Source: Laceyella sacchari (GTDB taxonomy: Bacteria; Bacillota; Bacilli; Thermoactinomycetales; Thermoactinomycetaceae). Taken from it: a stretch of 64,000 nt of DNA. The translations under genes were made by a program, and so were the position numbers. Of this stretch, positions 49,523-59,423 are shown one piece after another (positions within the stretch are counted from its first letter, which is position 1; each line of letters opens with the position of its first letter). A model generated the notes under the pieces. That model did no database searches. It had not been told where the DNA came from and saw nothing but the letters and a program-made list of their open reading frames with translations. The DNA lies in assembly GCF_004343255.1 (NCBI RefSeq), contig NZ_SMDD01000001.1:756577-820576 (forward strand), written 5' to 3'.

Positions 49523-50212
49523 ATGGAGATATTGCGAGCAATACGATGGGAAAGTTTGTTTGATGTCGAATTGGCTATCAAAGCGGCGCCACAACTGTTG
49601 ATTGGACTTATGGATACGATTTGGATTAGCTTATTGACGATGGCGATTGGGCTCGTCTTGGGATTGTTGACCGCGATGGCGCGCATGTCGAACAATCCGC
49701 TGTTCCGTTATCCGGCGCGGGCTTATATTTCGCTCATCCGTGGTACGCCGCTTCTGGTGCAGATTTTCATCTTGTATTTCGGCCTGCCGGTGATCGGGAT
49801 TACCTTGACGCCGCTCTTGGCCGGGATCATCGGTTTGTCGTTCAATGTAGGGGCGTACTCAGCCGAAACGATCCGTGGTTCCATTCTTTCCATTCCGAAA
49901 GGGCAATGGGAAGCGGCAGCGTCACTCAATATGACATATTGGCAGACGATGCGGCGTGTGATTATCCCGCAGGCGACCAGAGTTGCCCTGCCTTCCTTGG
50001 CCAACACATTTATGAGTTTGGTCAAAGATACGTCCCTGTTGGCGATGATCACGGTGCAAGAGATGTTTTATCAAGCGAAAGTGATCGGTGCGCGGGAATG
50101 GGATTACATGACGGTCTTCATCATGATCGCGTTGTTTTATTGGGTGGTGTGCACCTTGTTAAGTTTTGCCCAAGATAAGCTGGAAGAACGTTATGGGCGC
50201 TATGCTTCGTAG
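49523..50212 (+). CDS. Amino-acid ABC transporter permease
   Basis: A 229-residue HisMQ-family permease with five hydrophobic segments. [20 protein letters not shown] and the EAA loop [25 protein letters not shown], which contacts the ATPase, are typical of polar amino acid importers (TcyB/GlnP). It should work with the downstream ATPase and probably with the lipoprotein at 46130-46924. Confidence 0.92.
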   Translation: MEILRAIRWESLFDVELAIKAAPQLLIGLMDTIWISLLTMAIGLVLGLLTAMARMSNNPLFRYPARAYISLIRGTPLLVQIFILYFGLPVIGITLTPLLAGIIGLSFNVGAYSAETIRGSILSIPKGQWEAAASLNMTYWQTMRRVIIPQATRVALPSLANTFMSLVKDTSLLAMITVQEMFYQAKVIGAREWDYMTVFIMIALFYWVVCTLLSFAQDKLEERYGRYAS

Positions 50213-50228
50213 GAAGGGGGAAAGACGG

Positions 50229-50975
50229 ATGATTCGGGTCAAAGGATTGCAAAAGGCGTTTAAGCAAAATCAAGTGCTTAAGGGCATTGATTTGGAAGTG
50301 GCGCCGGGAGAAGTGATCTGTGTGATCGGGCCGAGCGGGTCCGGTAAATCCACTTTCCTGCGCTGTTTAAATATGCTGGAACACCCTGATGCCGGGGAGA
50401 TCGAATTGGACGGAGATGTGTTGCAGTTCACCGGAAAAGATGTGCCCATGAAGCAAATGCGGAAGTTGCGGGCCAAAACGGGGATGGTGTTTCAAAGCTT
50501 TAACCTCTTTCCTCACATGACCGCACTGGAAAATGTGATGGAAGGGCCGCTGGTGGTTAAAGGGCATCCCAAAGAGCAAGTAAAGCGGTCTGCGGAAGCT
50601 TTGCTGGCGAAGGTAGGCTTGTCGGACAAAAAAGATTTGTTTCCGGGCCAATTGTCCGGTGGCCAACAACAACGGGTGGCGATTGCCCGCGCTTTGGCTA
50701 TGGAACCAAGCGTACTCTTATTTGATGAACCGACATCCGCGCTAGATCCAGAGCTGGTCGGGGAAGTATTGAAAACGATGCAGGAATTGGCACAAGAAGG
50801 TCAAACGATGGTAATTGTCACCCATGAGATGGCTTTTGCGCGCGATGTAGCCGACCGCATTGTGTTTATGGATGGAGGGGTCGTGGTTGAGTCTGGCCCG
50901 CCTGAGCAGGTGTTCGCGCATCCCGCCGAAGAGCGTACCCGGCGTTTTTTAAGCAAGTTTCTCGTCAAACAATGA
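50229..50975 (+). CDS. Amino-acid ABC transporter ATPase
   Basis: A 248-residue PAAT-family ATPase (GlnQ/TcyC-like). Walker [10 protein letters not shown], signature [15 protein letters not shown], Walker [16 protein letters not shown], switch VTHEM. ATG 50229 is used, 16 bases after the permease stop with GGAAGGGGG between; the longer frame from 50166 would overlap the permease. Confidence 0.93.
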   Translation: MIRVKGLQKAFKQNQVLKGIDLEVAPGEVICVIGPSGSGKSTFLRCLNMLEHPDAGEIELDGDVLQFTGKDVPMKQMRKLRAKTGMVFQSFNLFPHMTALENVMEGPLVVKGHPKEQVKRSAEALLAKVGLSDKKDLFPGQLSGGQQQRVAIARALAMEPSVLLFDEPTSALDPELVGEVLKTMQELAQEGQTMVIVTHEMAFARDVADRIVFMDGGVVVESGPPEQVFAHPAEERTRRFLSKFLVKQ

Positions 50976-50990
50976 TTAGAAGTAGTAGCG

Positions 50991-51020
50991 AACCGTTCGC
51001 CAAGTGGCGGGCGGTTTTTT
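50991..51020 (+). terminator. Terminator after the ATPase gene
   Basis: AACCGTTCGCC pairs with GGCGGGCGGTT (two G-U) around AAGT, followed by TTTTTT. Confidence 0.88.
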
Positions 51021-51077
51021 GCGCTTTGCGGCCACTTGCAAGCGGTGCTCGTGGTTTCCTCTTTTTTGTCGTTTATG

Positions 51078-51093
51078 TTAACATATGTGTTAA
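51078..51093. promoter_or_regulatory. Inverted repeat upstream of the NTase/XRE pair
   Basis: TTAACA-TATG-TGTTAA, 64 bases before the first gene. A candidate operator for the XRE protein encoded by the pair; inferred from position and symmetry. Confidence 0.4.
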
Positions 51094-51156
51094 GGGTGAT
51101 TGTAAAGTTTGGCTAAGCAGTTGAATAGGATAAAATACAGGAGGATATCCTGACTG

Positions 51157-51693
51157 ATGAGATTTAATGAATACGGCTTATTGGAACCAGGCGATTATCC
51201 ACTTACTTTTGAGCAACTAAGAGAATCGATCCTTGTCAAAGGGGAAGAAAATTCCCTGCTTCCTTGGGATGGATACTGGCGAAGCCGTTTGGTCGAAAAT
51301 CTGGAGATTTGTGTGAAGCAGCTGTGGGCCTGTGGGGTGGAGGAAATTTATATCGACGGTTCTTTCTGTACTGATAAATATCAGCCTAACGATATTGATG
51401 GCTACTTTATCCCCCCTGATCCCCAGGCGGTGTTTAACGGAAAGTTAATTGAGCAATTGAACCGCCTCGATCCCCACAAATGCTGGGGATGGGATCGTAA
51501 TCGCTTTGATGCATACGGTAATCTGCAATTGGAGATGTGGCACCGCTACCGGGTGGAATTGTACCCTCACTGCAAGGGAGTGTACTCCGGGGTTAAAAAC
51601 GGCCAAGGGCAGAACATGAAATTTGATGAGTTTTTTCGCCGGGACCGCGATTTTGACATGGTCAAGGGGATCGTGAAGTTGATGAAAGGATGA
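51157..51693 (+). CDS. Nucleotidyltransferase-like protein (DUF6932-like)
   Basis: A 178-residue protein. IYIDGSFCTDKYQPNDIDGYFIPP (about 64-87) resembles the GS...DxD active site of minimal nucleotidyltransferases, with Gly68-Ser69 and Asp79/Asp81; a third acid may be in RVELYP. The resemblance to DUF6932 is from memory. Its stop overlaps a possible start of the next gene, an XRE protein, so the two form a toxin-antitoxin-like pair. Start ATG 51157, 12 bases after GGAGG. Confidence 0.7.
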   Translation: MRFNEYGLLEPGDYPLTFEQLRESILVKGEENSLLPWDGYWRSRLVENLEICVKQLWACGVEEIYIDGSFCTDKYQPNDIDGYFIPPDPQAVFNGKLIEQLNRLDPHKCWGWDRNRFDAYGNLQLEMWHRYRVELYPHCKGVYSGVKNGQGQNMKFDEFFRRDRDFDMVKGIVKLMKG

Positions 51694-51698
51694 TTGCG

Positions 51699-52136
51699 AT
51701 GATTAAGACGGAGCAGGAGTATAAGCGTTGCATGATGCAGGTTGCGCAACAGGAACAGCTCTTGGCGGAGCAAAGGGCCGAACTGGAAAAGATGGGATTG
51801 ACAAAAGAGCAAATCGAACGGGGATTGGCGCCGGCGAGGTTCTTTGGAGAGCGACTAAGGCGGGAAATCCATGAGTATGAAAGCTATAAGTCCGGTCAGT
51901 TCGATATGCGCTGTACATTGGATAATATCGGCCGCCAATTGATCGCTTTTCGCATCTACAAAGGGATATCACAGGCGGAACTGGCCAAGCGGCTGGGCGT
52001 TTCCCCGCCACAAGTGTCCCGTGATGAGCGCAATGAGTACGGTGGCGCTAGCATGGAGAAAATCAAACAGGTGTTGAAGGCGTTGGAGATGGAAGTGTGG
52101 ATTGTACCGAGTGAATTGGAACAGGTGTCGGGTTAA
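51699..52136 (+). CDS. XRE-family helix-turn-helix protein with N-terminal coiled coil
   Basis: A 145-residue DNA-binding protein. Residues 5-65 are charged helices (CMMQVAQQEQLLAEQRAELEKMG); residues 75-133 form a HigA-type helix-turn-helix (IGRQLIAFRIYKGISQAELAKRLGVSPPQVSRDER). The layout suits an antitoxin or autorepressor. ATG 51699 is eight bases after AAAGGA; ATG 51690 touches that site and is less likely. Confidence 0.8.
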   Translation: MIKTEQEYKRCMMQVAQQEQLLAEQRAELEKMGLTKEQIERGLAPARFFGERLRREIHEYESYKSGQFDMRCTLDNIGRQLIAFRIYKGISQAELAKRLGVSPPQVSRDERNEYGGASMEKIKQVLKALEMEVWIVPSELEQVSG

Positions 52137-52190
52137 CGGCCCCACGGATGGTCATAATGGGTTGAATATCAGCTGGGACAAGGAAAAGGC

Positions 52191-52227
52191 AAGTGGCACG
52201 TGGGGCAAGCGTGTCGCTTCTTTTTTT
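52191..52227 (+). terminator. Terminator after the XRE gene
   Basis: AAGTGGCACGT pairs with GCGTGTCGCTT using G-U pairs, followed by C and seven T. It lies just before the converging yqhG stop. Confidence 0.7.
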
Positions 52228-52229
52228 GT

Positions 52230-53042
52230 TTAAGAAAATGTTTGGGTTTCAGCGTAAAACAGGCCGGCGTTGATGCAATGCAGCTCTGCGCGGGGAGCGT
52301 ATTGCCACACGATTTCCTCGCGGCGCTGTTTTCTGTCTCGCTCTGCTTCTTCAGATAACGAGTCTGGATAAAACGAATCCAATTGGGCCAATTCCGCTTC
52401 ACAGCGTTCTTGTGCTTGCTCGGCCCAGCTCAGGTCTTCGTTTTGAATCTGTTCATGGACATAATACTCCAATTCACCAACCGCTTCATTCAGAGAAAGC
52501 CGCGGCGGCAATAGATGGCGGTGGGCGGGTAGTCTGCTTTGCCACTCATAGGACTGGGCTTGTTGGTAAAAGTCAGGGGTGATTTCCCCACTGATCAGAT
52601 TGATGCCCAGCGACAGCAAGCGGTCTTTTTTTTGGTCGCAGATGTAAGAAAGTTTGTAATTGACCCCCAACCACGGGGTATACGCCTTGGATTGGGAGGC
52701 GAACGCTTCTTTGCCTTTGGGTACTTGATACAAACGGGCAAAACGTCCGTGTTTTTGGGCGGAGCGCAACATTTGTGAAAATCGGGGAGCGCCGAAAAAG
52801 AGGGCTTCTCCTTTCAACCCTGGCGGTTGATTTGCGGGATCAAACACCAAGTTAAGTGTAACAGGTTGCGGTTCGATGTTCATCTTTTCTACATACATCC
52901 AATAAAACGGGCGGTTTAGCAAATCTTTGTCCGCTTGAATCGAGAGCCGGGTGGTGATATGCGCTGGCCCAGACTCGATGATATGGCATCCTTGCAATTG
53001 TAGATATCGTTCGGTAAACGACCTAATTTGTTGTTGGTTCAT
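52230..53042 (-). CDS. yqhG: YqhG family protein
   Basis: A 270-residue soluble protein of the YqhG family, function unknown. MNQQQIRSFTERYLQLQGCHIIE opens it; a middle part (LSYICDQKKDRLLSLGINLISGE) and a charged helical C-terminus follow. ATG 53042 is chosen; the frame continues open to 53396 only as the opposite-frame shadow of yqhH. Its start overlaps the yqhH end by 20 bases. Confidence 0.85.
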   Translation of the reverse strand: MNQQQIRSFTERYLQLQGCHIIESGPAHITTRLSIQADKDLLNRPFYWMYVEKMNIEPQPVTLNLVFDPANQPPGLKGEALFFGAPRFSQMLRSAQKHGRFARLYQVPKGKEAFASQSKAYTPWLGVNYKLSYICDQKKDRLLSLGINLISGEITPDFYQQAQSYEWQSRLPAHRHLLPPRLSLNEAVGELEYYVHEQIQNEDLSWAEQAQERCEAELAQLDSFYPDSLSEEAERDRKQRREEIVWQYAPRAELHCINAGLFYAETQTFS

Positions 53043-54747
53043 AGCGCAACAATTCCTCTTTCGCTTCGTTTTCGATGGTGACGGCATGGCGCACCTGATG
53101 GAATGTGTCACCCCAGCGATCCAGGTGTTGCCGAATTTGTGCTTCATCGTGCGTTTCCAGCATAATGCGCATGAGGTTGTGTTCCAAAGATTCGTCTTCC
53201 ATCTTTTCCAAAATGGTTTCCAGCTCGCCGATAACTGTTTCAAATAATTGGATTTTCTCTTGTAGCAACCAAATGATATGTTCTTCGATGGTGTTGAGGG
53301 TGGAAAAGTTGTAGATGGAGACATCATGCTGCTGGCCCAACCGATGAATGCGCCCGATCCGTTGTTCGACGCGCATAGGGTTCCAAGGCATGTCAAAATT
53401 GATCATGTGGTGGCAGAATTGGAGATTGATCCCTTCCCCGCCTGCCTCTGTCGCAACCATCACCTGGGCTCGTTTTTGGAAAAGCTCCATCATCCAATCT
53501 TTTTTGTTCCGATTGAAACCGCCGCGAAAGGGTACCGCTGGAATCCCCGCTTGGGTCAGCTCGCGCAACAACATGTCTTGGGTTGCCCGGAATTCGGTGA
53601 AGAGAATCACTTTTTCGGGCGACAATTCCTTGATGAGGCGAAGTGCTTGCTCCACTTTGGAAGAGGAGCGAACACTGCGCAACAACTGAATCAAATGTGC
53701 CACTTCGGGCGAAACTTCCTCTTTTTGTTCTTCTGCTTTTTTGACCAATTTGAATAACGTGTGGAAGACTGCATCACGGCTGGAACAAACCTCTTTCTGC
53801 AACACCAAGAGCGACAGCATGCTTTTCAGATCGGTGCCTTCTCGGTATTTGGAACGTACGAATTGGGTGATGCCGTCGTATAGAGCCCGTTCTTCCGGCG
53901 ACAACTCAATGGTGATTGTTTTCACCTTCCGCTTCGTCAGATTCAAGTGACTGTCGCGACGCCGGTTGCGGATCAACACCCGGCTGATTTCTTCCCGTAA
54001 TTGGGCTTCGTTCTTCGCTTTTCGCTTGCCCGCTACATAATCACTCTGAAAATCGGTCTGTTTTCCGAGTTGTCCCGGCTTTAGCAAAGTGACCAGATTA
54101 TACAATTCGGCCATTTCATTCTGCACCGGTGTCGCTGTGAGCAGGAGACAGTATTTTTTTCGCAATGCATTGATGAACTGCCAGTTTTTCGTGCGTCTGT
54201 TTTTCAGCTTATGAGCTTCGTCGACGATGACGATGTCATAATGTTTGCTGAGGACGCAGGAGCGGTGCGGGTCCCGTTTGGCAGTATCCAAGGAAGCGAC
54301 GATAAAATCGTATTGATCCCACATCCATCCCTTTTTTTGTGCGACCGCCGGAATTTGAAATTTTTGATTCAGTTCGCGTGTCCACTGTAGCACAAGCGAA
54401 GAGGGGACGAGGATCAGCGCACGCTTCACCAAGCCGCGGATGATGTATTCTTTTAGAATTAAGCCCGCTTCGATCGTTTTACCCAGGCCGACTTCATCAG
54501 CCAGGATGGCCCGGCCGCGCATCTCATTGATAACGCGTTTGGTTACATCAATTTGATGCGGAAGTGGATCAAACCCTTGAATTTGTTTCAAACTTTGGAT
54601 AGATTCAAACGTAGGGACAATTTCTGCTTCGGCTGCTTCGACAGCGAGCTGGAAGCGTTCCCAATCAGCCCAGTCGCTGTCACGGTCGACTCTTGTTTGA
54701 AATTCGTCCACCCAAGTACGATCCATGCGAATTGGGAGAGATTTCAT
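53023..54747 (-). CDS. yqhH: SNF2-family DEAD/DEAH-like helicase YqhH
   Basis: A 574-residue SNF2/RapA-type ATPase. Motif I ILADEVGLGKTIEAGLIL, II IVIVDEAHKLKN, III LLLTATPVQNEM, V VMVATEAGGEGINLQF, VI QRIGRIHRLGQQ. Probably remodels protein-DNA or RNA polymerase complexes; the exact target is unknown. ATG 54747 is downstream of AAGGTGGG. Divergent from the glycine-cleavage genes exactly as in B. subtilis. Confidence 0.92.
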   Translation of the reverse strand: MKSLPIRMDRTWVDEFQTRVDRDSDWADWERFQLAVEAAEAEIVPTFESIQSLKQIQGFDPLPHQIDVTKRVINEMRGRAILADEVGLGKTIEAGLILKEYIIRGLVKRALILVPSSLVLQWTRELNQKFQIPAVAQKKGWMWDQYDFIVASLDTAKRDPHRSCVLSKHYDIVIVDEAHKLKNRRTKNWQFINALRKKYCLLLTATPVQNEMAELYNLVTLLKPGQLGKQTDFQSDYVAGKRKAKNEAQLREEISRVLIRNRRRDSHLNLTKRKVKTITIELSPEERALYDGITQFVRSKYREGTDLKSMLSLLVLQKEVCSSRDAVFHTLFKLVKKAEEQKEEVSPEVAHLIQLLRSVRSSSKVEQALRLIKELSPEKVILFTEFRATQDMLLRELTQAGIPAVPFRGGFNRNKKDWMMELFQKRAQVMVATEAGGEGINLQFCHHMINFDMPWNPMRVEQRIGRIHRLGQQHDVSIYNFSTLNTIEEHIIWLLQEKIQLFETVIGELETILEKMEDESLEHNLMRIMLETHDEAQIRQHLDRWGDTFHQVRHAVTIENEAKEELLRYEPTTN

Positions 54748-54919
54748 TGTAAATCTACCCACCTTTCTTCGGCCATGAGTTCCCATTACAGTATGGGTTA
54801 AAATGAGGAAAATCATGTGTCTGGAGAAAAAACGAACTTTTTTGGTCGAAGGTATCGAAATTCATCGGGAAATGTGGCACAATGTGGTTGTGACAAGTTC
54901 ATATTGTTCGGCGGTTGAA

Positions 54920-55103
54920 TGCGGGAGGAGAGACCATGCCATTGGTATGGCGCCGAAGGAGCAAGCCAGTCACAGGTGAATCTCTCAGGCAAAAGGAGGC
55001 CCGCTGGACGCCACTCTGGAGAGAGCCCGTATTATCGCGGGCCACCAACGGGGCAACTCCATCCGACGGAATGGAGCAACTCTCAGGTAATCAGGACAGA
55101 GCA
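54920..55103 (+). promoter_or_regulatory. Tandem glycine riboswitch
   Basis: Two glycine aptamers in series. The first (about 54920-55010) has GGGAGGAGAGACC, GCGCCGAAGGAGCAAGCC and AATCTCTCAGGCAAAAGGA. The second (about 55013-55103) has CACTCTGGAGAGAGCCCG, CCAACGGGGCAACTCC and AACTCTCAGGTAATCAGGACAG. It sits directly before gcvT, where glycine binding should switch expression on. Confidence 0.96.
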
Positions 55104-55147
55104 ATCCCGATGTAGCTTCATCAAGGGACGTTTCTGTCTTTTTTATA
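55093..55147 (+). terminator. Expression-platform terminator of the glycine riboswitch
   Basis: AGGACAGA at the end of the second aptamer pairs with TCTGTCTT, followed by TTTTATATTT. The 5' arm is shared with the aptamer, so ligand binding and termination exclude each other. Confidence 0.75.
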
Positions 55148-55174
55148 TTTGTTGAAGAACGCGAGGTGGAACAG

Positions 55175-56269
55175 ATGTCTGAGTTGAAACGAACGCCGCT
55201 TTATGAGACGTACCGCACCGAGGCAAAAATGGTTCCTTTTGGCGGATGGGAAATGCCGGTGCAATTTGTCGGCATCAAGCAAGAACATGAGGCGGTTAGA
55301 ACGAAAGCGGGTCTGTTTGATGTGTCCCATATGGGTGAAGTGCGGATCAGCGGTTCGGGCGCGCTCTCCTTTATCCAAAAGATAACCACCAATGACGCCA
55401 GTCGGTTGCAAATCGGGGATGCGCAATACGCGATCATGTGCTATCCCGATGGGGGTACAGTTGATGACTTGCTTGTTTACCGCACCGGAGAAAATGAGTA
55501 TCTGCTTGTCATCAACGCATCCAACATCGATAAAGATGTCGCTTGGATGAAAAAGCACCAAACAGACGAAGTTAAGATCGAGAACATTTCGGATGACATC
55601 GCGCAACTCGCTTTACAAGGTCCGTTGGCGGAGAGCGTACTGCAAACACTGACGGAGACCGATTTGTCGGAAATCAAATTTTTTAAATTCAAGCAAAATG
55701 TGAATGTTGCTGGCGTTCCCACGTTGGTTTCCCGGACAGGCTATACGGGGGAAGATGGGTTTGAGCTGTATTTCGCACGTGCCGAAGCGCCCAAGCTGTG
55801 GCGGGAGATTCTCGCAGCTGGCAAGGAGCAGGGCGTATTGCCGTGCGGTTTGGGAGCTCGGGATACCCTCCGCTTTGAAGCGCGCCTCCCTTTGTACGGC
55901 CAGGAATTGTCGCCGGAAATTTCACCGCTTGAAGCAGGTCTGGGATTTGCTGTCAAGTTGGACAAAGGCGACTTCATTGGCCGCGATGCGTTAGCAAAAC
56001 AAAAAGAATCGGGACTTGCCCGCAAGCTGGTCGGCATCGAAATGATCGACCGCGGCATTCCGCGCAGCCACTATCCGGTCTACGCAGGCGATGAACGGAT
56101 CGGTGAAGTGACCACCGGAACGCAATCTCCCACTTTGAAGAAGAATGTTGGTTTGGCTCTTCTGAAGACAGAGTTCACTGACTTGGATCAAGTGGTCGAA
56201 GTGGAGATTCGCGGTAAACGCTTAAAAGCGCGCGTGGTGAAAGTGCCTTTCTATAAACGGCCGAAGTAA
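55175..56269 (+). CDS. gcvT: Glycine cleavage system T protein (aminomethyltransferase)
   Basis: A 364-residue enzyme moving the methylene group of glycine from H protein to tetrahydrofolate. [25 protein letters not shown] and [16 protein letters not shown] start the fold; [19 protein letters not shown] is the folate site. ATG 55175 is eight bases after GCGAGG; GTG 55166 is the alternative. First gene behind the riboswitch. Confidence 0.96.
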   Translation: MSELKRTPLYETYRTEAKMVPFGGWEMPVQFVGIKQEHEAVRTKAGLFDVSHMGEVRISGSGALSFIQKITTNDASRLQIGDAQYAIMCYPDGGTVDDLLVYRTGENEYLLVINASNIDKDVAWMKKHQTDEVKIENISDDIAQLALQGPLAESVLQTLTETDLSEIKFFKFKQNVNVAGVPTLVSRTGYTGEDGFELYFARAEAPKLWREILAAGKEQGVLPCGLGARDTLRFEARLPLYGQELSPEISPLEAGLGFAVKLDKGDFIGRDALAKQKESGLARKLVGIEMIDRGIPRSHYPVYAGDERIGEVTTGTQSPTLKKNVGLALLKTEFTDLDQVVEVEIRGKRLKARVVKVPFYKRPK

Positions 56270-56307
56270 GCGCCGTACAGCTGAAGATGGTAGGGGGAGA
56301 ACTGAAG

Positions 56308-57654
56308 ATGAAATTTCGCTATTTGCCGCAGACGGAGCAAGATCGAAAGCAAATGCTGGAAACGATTGGCGTAGACTCTGTTGATGAACTGTTTGCCGAA
56401 ATCCCTGAAAGCGTGCGTTTTAAAGGGAAAATGAACCTGCCGGCGCCGATGAGCGAGCCAACATTGGTGAAGCACATGAATCGTATGGCTGGACGCAACA
56501 CTTCAATGGATCAGGCCGTTTCGTTCTTGGGGGCAGGTGTGTATGAACATCACATCCCAAGCGTGGTCGGGCATGTTGTATCGCGCTCGGAATTTTACAC
56601 CGCGTACACCCCGTATCAACCAGAAATCAGCCAAGGGGAATTGCAAGCCATTTTTGAGTTTCAAACCATGATCTGCGAATTGACAGGCATGGATGTGGCG
56701 AACTCGTCCATGTACGATGGCCATACGGCGCTCTCGGAAGCAGCGAGCATGGCAGCTGCCACCTCCCGCAAACGGAAAATCGTCATCTCGCAAACCGTCC
56801 ATCCCGAGGCGCGGCAAATCCTGTTGACCAGCGCCAAGGGCTTGGGACTGCAAGTGGTCGAAGTGCCGCATCAAGATGGCGTAACGGACTTGGCTGCGCT
56901 CTCCGCTGAGGCGGATGAAGAGACGGCGGCGGTGATTGTGCAATCACCCAACTTCTTCGGGAATATTGAAGATTTGGCGCAAGTGGAGCGCATCGCCCAC
57001 GCTCACAAAGGCCTGTTTATCGTCAGCGCTAATCCTTTGTCGCTCGGCCTGTTGAAGCCGCCGGGGCAATACGGCGCCGACATTGTGGTTGGCGATGCTC
57101 AACCATTGGGGATTGCACCGTCCTTCGGTGGACCGCACTGCGGCTATTTTGCGACGACCAAAGCGCTGATGCGCCGCATTCCGGGCCGGATCGTCGGACA
57201 GACGGTCGATGAAAACGGCAAGCGCGGGTTTGTACTCACTTTGCAAGCGCGTGAACAACACATCCGCCGCGACAAAGCGACATCAAACATCTGCTCCAAC
57301 CAAGCGCTGTTGGCCTTGGCAGCATCGGTTTACATGTCAGCGTTGGGAAAACAAGGGATGCAAGACGTGGCGCGCCTCAATCTGCAAAAAGCACATTATG
57401 CCAAAGAGCGACTCAGCCAGGTTGAAGGGATTGAGATCGCATTCAGCCAGCCGTTTTTCAACGAGTTTGTGGTCAAATTGCCTCATCCCGTAAGTGAAGT
57501 AAATCGCAAGCTGTTGGAACAGGGCATCATCGGCGGCTATGATCTGGGACGTGATTATCCGGAGCTGGCCAACCATATGCTGATTGCGGTGACGGAAGTA
57601 CGGACGAAAGAAGAAATTGACATGTTGGCGAATGGTTTGGAGGGTCTGCTGTGA
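56308..57654 (+). CDS. gcvPA: Glycine dehydrogenase (decarboxylating) subunit 1
   Basis: A 448-residue N-terminal half of split P protein. [35 protein letters not shown] and [13 protein letters not shown] are conserved. It lacks the PLP lysine, which is on subunit 2. ATG 56308 follows AGGGGGAG. Overlaps the GTG form of the next start. Confidence 0.96.
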   Translation: MKFRYLPQTEQDRKQMLETIGVDSVDELFAEIPESVRFKGKMNLPAPMSEPTLVKHMNRMAGRNTSMDQAVSFLGAGVYEHHIPSVVGHVVSRSEFYTAYTPYQPEISQGELQAIFEFQTMICELTGMDVANSSMYDGHTALSEAASMAAATSRKRKIVISQTVHPEARQILLTSAKGLGLQVVEVPHQDGVTDLAALSAEADEETAAVIVQSPNFFGNIEDLAQVERIAHAHKGLFIVSANPLSLGLLKPPGQYGADIVVGDAQPLGIAPSFGGPHCGYFATTKALMRRIPGRIVGQTVDENGKRGFVLTLQAREQHIRRDKATSNICSNQALLALAASVYMSALGKQGMQDVARLNLQKAHYAKERLSQVEGIEIAFSQPFFNEFVVKLPHPVSEVNRKLLEQGIIGGYDLGRDYPELANHMLIAVTEVRTKEEIDMLANGLEGLL

Positions 57655-59114
57655 TGAAAACAACCGAAGAAAAAGCACTCATTTTTGAAATGAGCCAGCC
57701 AGGACGTGTAGCATACAGCTTACCAGAATCGGATGTACCAGATGGGGATTTTTTGCCGCCGGAACTGATGCGGGAAACTCCGGCTGAATTGCCCGAGGTA
57801 TCCGAATTGGACTTGATGCGCCATTACACGGAGTTGTCCCGTCGCAACCATGGGGTAGACAATGGATTTTACCCATTGGGTTCCTGCACGATGAAATACA
57901 ATCCCAAAGTGAATGAAGATGTGGCCCGTTTCCCTGGGTTTGCCAAGATTCATCCGTATCAAGCGGAAGAGACGGTGCAAGGGGCACTGGAATTGTTGTA
58001 CGAATTGCAACGGGATTTGGCCGAAATCACAGGTATGGATGCGGTGACGTTGCAATCCGCGGCGGGTGCCCAAGGCGAATGGACCGGGTTGATGATGATT
58101 CGTGCATATCATGAATCCCGCGGGGAGTCTAAGCGCGATAAAGTCATTGTGCCTGATTCGGCGCATGGAACGAACCCGGCGAGTGCGACGGTGGCAGGCT
58201 TTAAAACCATCACCATCCCCTCCAATGAGAAAGGCTTGGTGGATGTAGAGGAATTGAAAAAGGTGTTGGGTGACGATACGGCGGCGTTAATGCTGACCAA
58301 CCCAAATACCTTGGGCTTGTTTGAAGAAGAGATCAATGTGATCGCCGACTTGGTTCACGAAGCGGGCGGACTGCTGTACTACGATGGAGCCAACGCCAAT
58401 GCTATTTTGGGAATCGCCCGTCCGGGAGACATGGGGTTTGACGTCGTTCACTTAAATCTGCATAAAACGTTTACCACCCCGCACGGCGGAGGCGGCCCAG
58501 GAGCTGGACCGGTTGGCGTGAAAAAAGAGCTGTTGCCGTTTTTGCCGAAGCCGATGGTGGCCAAGGCTGAGGATGGTAGCTACTACTTCGATTATGACCT
58601 GCCACAATCAATTGGCCGTATCAAAGGGTATTACGGAAACTTTGGCATCTTGGTTCGCGCGTATGCGTACATTCGCACCATGGGGCCTGAGGGATTGCGG
58701 CAGGTGTCCGAAAACGCTGTGATGAACGCCAATTACATGATGCGACGGTTGGAGCCGTATTATGATCTGCCGTTCAAGCAGCATTGCAAGCATGAGTTTG
58801 TATTGTCGGGCAAAAGACAGAAGAAGTTGGGCGTTCGGACGCTGGATATCGCCAAACGCTTGCTTGACTTTGGATTCCACCCGCCAACTATCTACTTCCC
58901 GCTGATTGTGGAGGAGTGTCTGATGATCGAGCCGACTGAGACGGAATCCAAAGAAACGCTGGATCGTTTTATCGACACCATGATCCAAATCGCGAAAGAA
59001 GCGGAAGAAACGCCAGAATTGGTTCAGGAGGCGCCGCACCATACGGTGGTGAATCGTTTGGACGAAGTGACTGCGGCCCGCAAACCGGTGTTGCGCTGGT
59101 ACAAGCAAGATTAA
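57654..59114 (+). CDS. gcvPB: Glycine dehydrogenase (decarboxylating) subunit 2
   Basis: A 486-residue PLP-binding half of P protein, decarboxylating glycine and passing aminomethyl to lipoyl-H protein. The PLP lysine is in [37 protein letters not shown] is a family box. ATG 57654 (or GTG 57651) follows GGAGG. The H protein gene gcvH is not in the window. Confidence 0.96.
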   Translation: MKTTEEKALIFEMSQPGRVAYSLPESDVPDGDFLPPELMRETPAELPEVSELDLMRHYTELSRRNHGVDNGFYPLGSCTMKYNPKVNEDVARFPGFAKIHPYQAEETVQGALELLYELQRDLAEITGMDAVTLQSAAGAQGEWTGLMMIRAYHESRGESKRDKVIVPDSAHGTNPASATVAGFKTITIPSNEKGLVDVEELKKVLGDDTAALMLTNPNTLGLFEEEINVIADLVHEAGGLLYYDGANANAILGIARPGDMGFDVVHLNLHKTFTTPHGGGGPGAGPVGVKKELLPFLPKPMVAKAEDGSYYFDYDLPQSIGRIKGYYGNFGILVRAYAYIRTMGPEGLRQVSENAVMNANYMMRRLEPYYDLPFKQHCKHEFVLSGKRQKKLGVRTLDIAKRLLDFGFHPPTIYFPLIVEECLMIEPTETESKETLDRFIDTMIQIAKEAEETPELVQEAPHHTVVNRLDEVTAARKPVLRWYKQD

Positions 59115-59130
59115 AAATGTAAATGGTTTA

Positions 59131-59166
59131 AAAGCGGATGGGCAAGGGTTCTCATCCGCTTTTTTT
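59131..59166 (+). terminator. Terminator after gcvPB
   Basis: AAAGCGGATG pairs with CATCCGCTTT around a 12-base loop, followed by TTTT. Confidence 0.9.
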
Positions 59167-59293
59167 ATTGGTGTTAATAAAATTAATAAAAATATATCCA
59201 TATTTAAAAATGGGATAGGCTTAGTATGATAGGCGCCTGCGTTAAATTGGTATAAGAAAAATAGCGTGATTTATGTTATTAACTCCATTTAAT

Positions 59294-59340
59294 CCTACCT
59301 TTTTTCTTGGGTTTAAGCAGGAAGAAGAGTAGGTTTTTTT
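59294..59340 (+). terminator. Attenuator-like terminator before the chromate-transporter genes
   Basis: CCTAC-TTTTTTCTT pairs with AAGA-AGA-GTAGG, followed by seven T. It lies inside the apparent leader, 11 bases before the 13-codon frame, so it may regulate read-through. Confidence 0.55.
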
Positions 59341-59351
59341 AGGGAGGATAT

Positions 59352-59393
59352 ATGAAATTTTATACCATTGCGGTTATGAATGTTGTACAATGA
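59352..59393 (+). CDS. Possible 13-residue leader peptide
   Basis: ATG after GGGAGGATAT encodes MKFYTIAVMNVVQ and stops 30 bases before the chromate-transporter start. The ribosome site is excellent and the peptide hydrophobic. Its reality depends only on the SD and position. Confidence 0.35.
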   Translation: MKFYTIAVMNVVQ

Positions 59394-59423
59394 CAAAAGA
59401 AAATGTGGGAAAGGGAGAAACCC

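Noticed and set aside
53043-53396. N-terminal extension of the yqhG frame
   Set aside because: It lies antiparallel-in-frame within yqhH on the same strand and reads as low-complexity shadow; the family start is at 53042.
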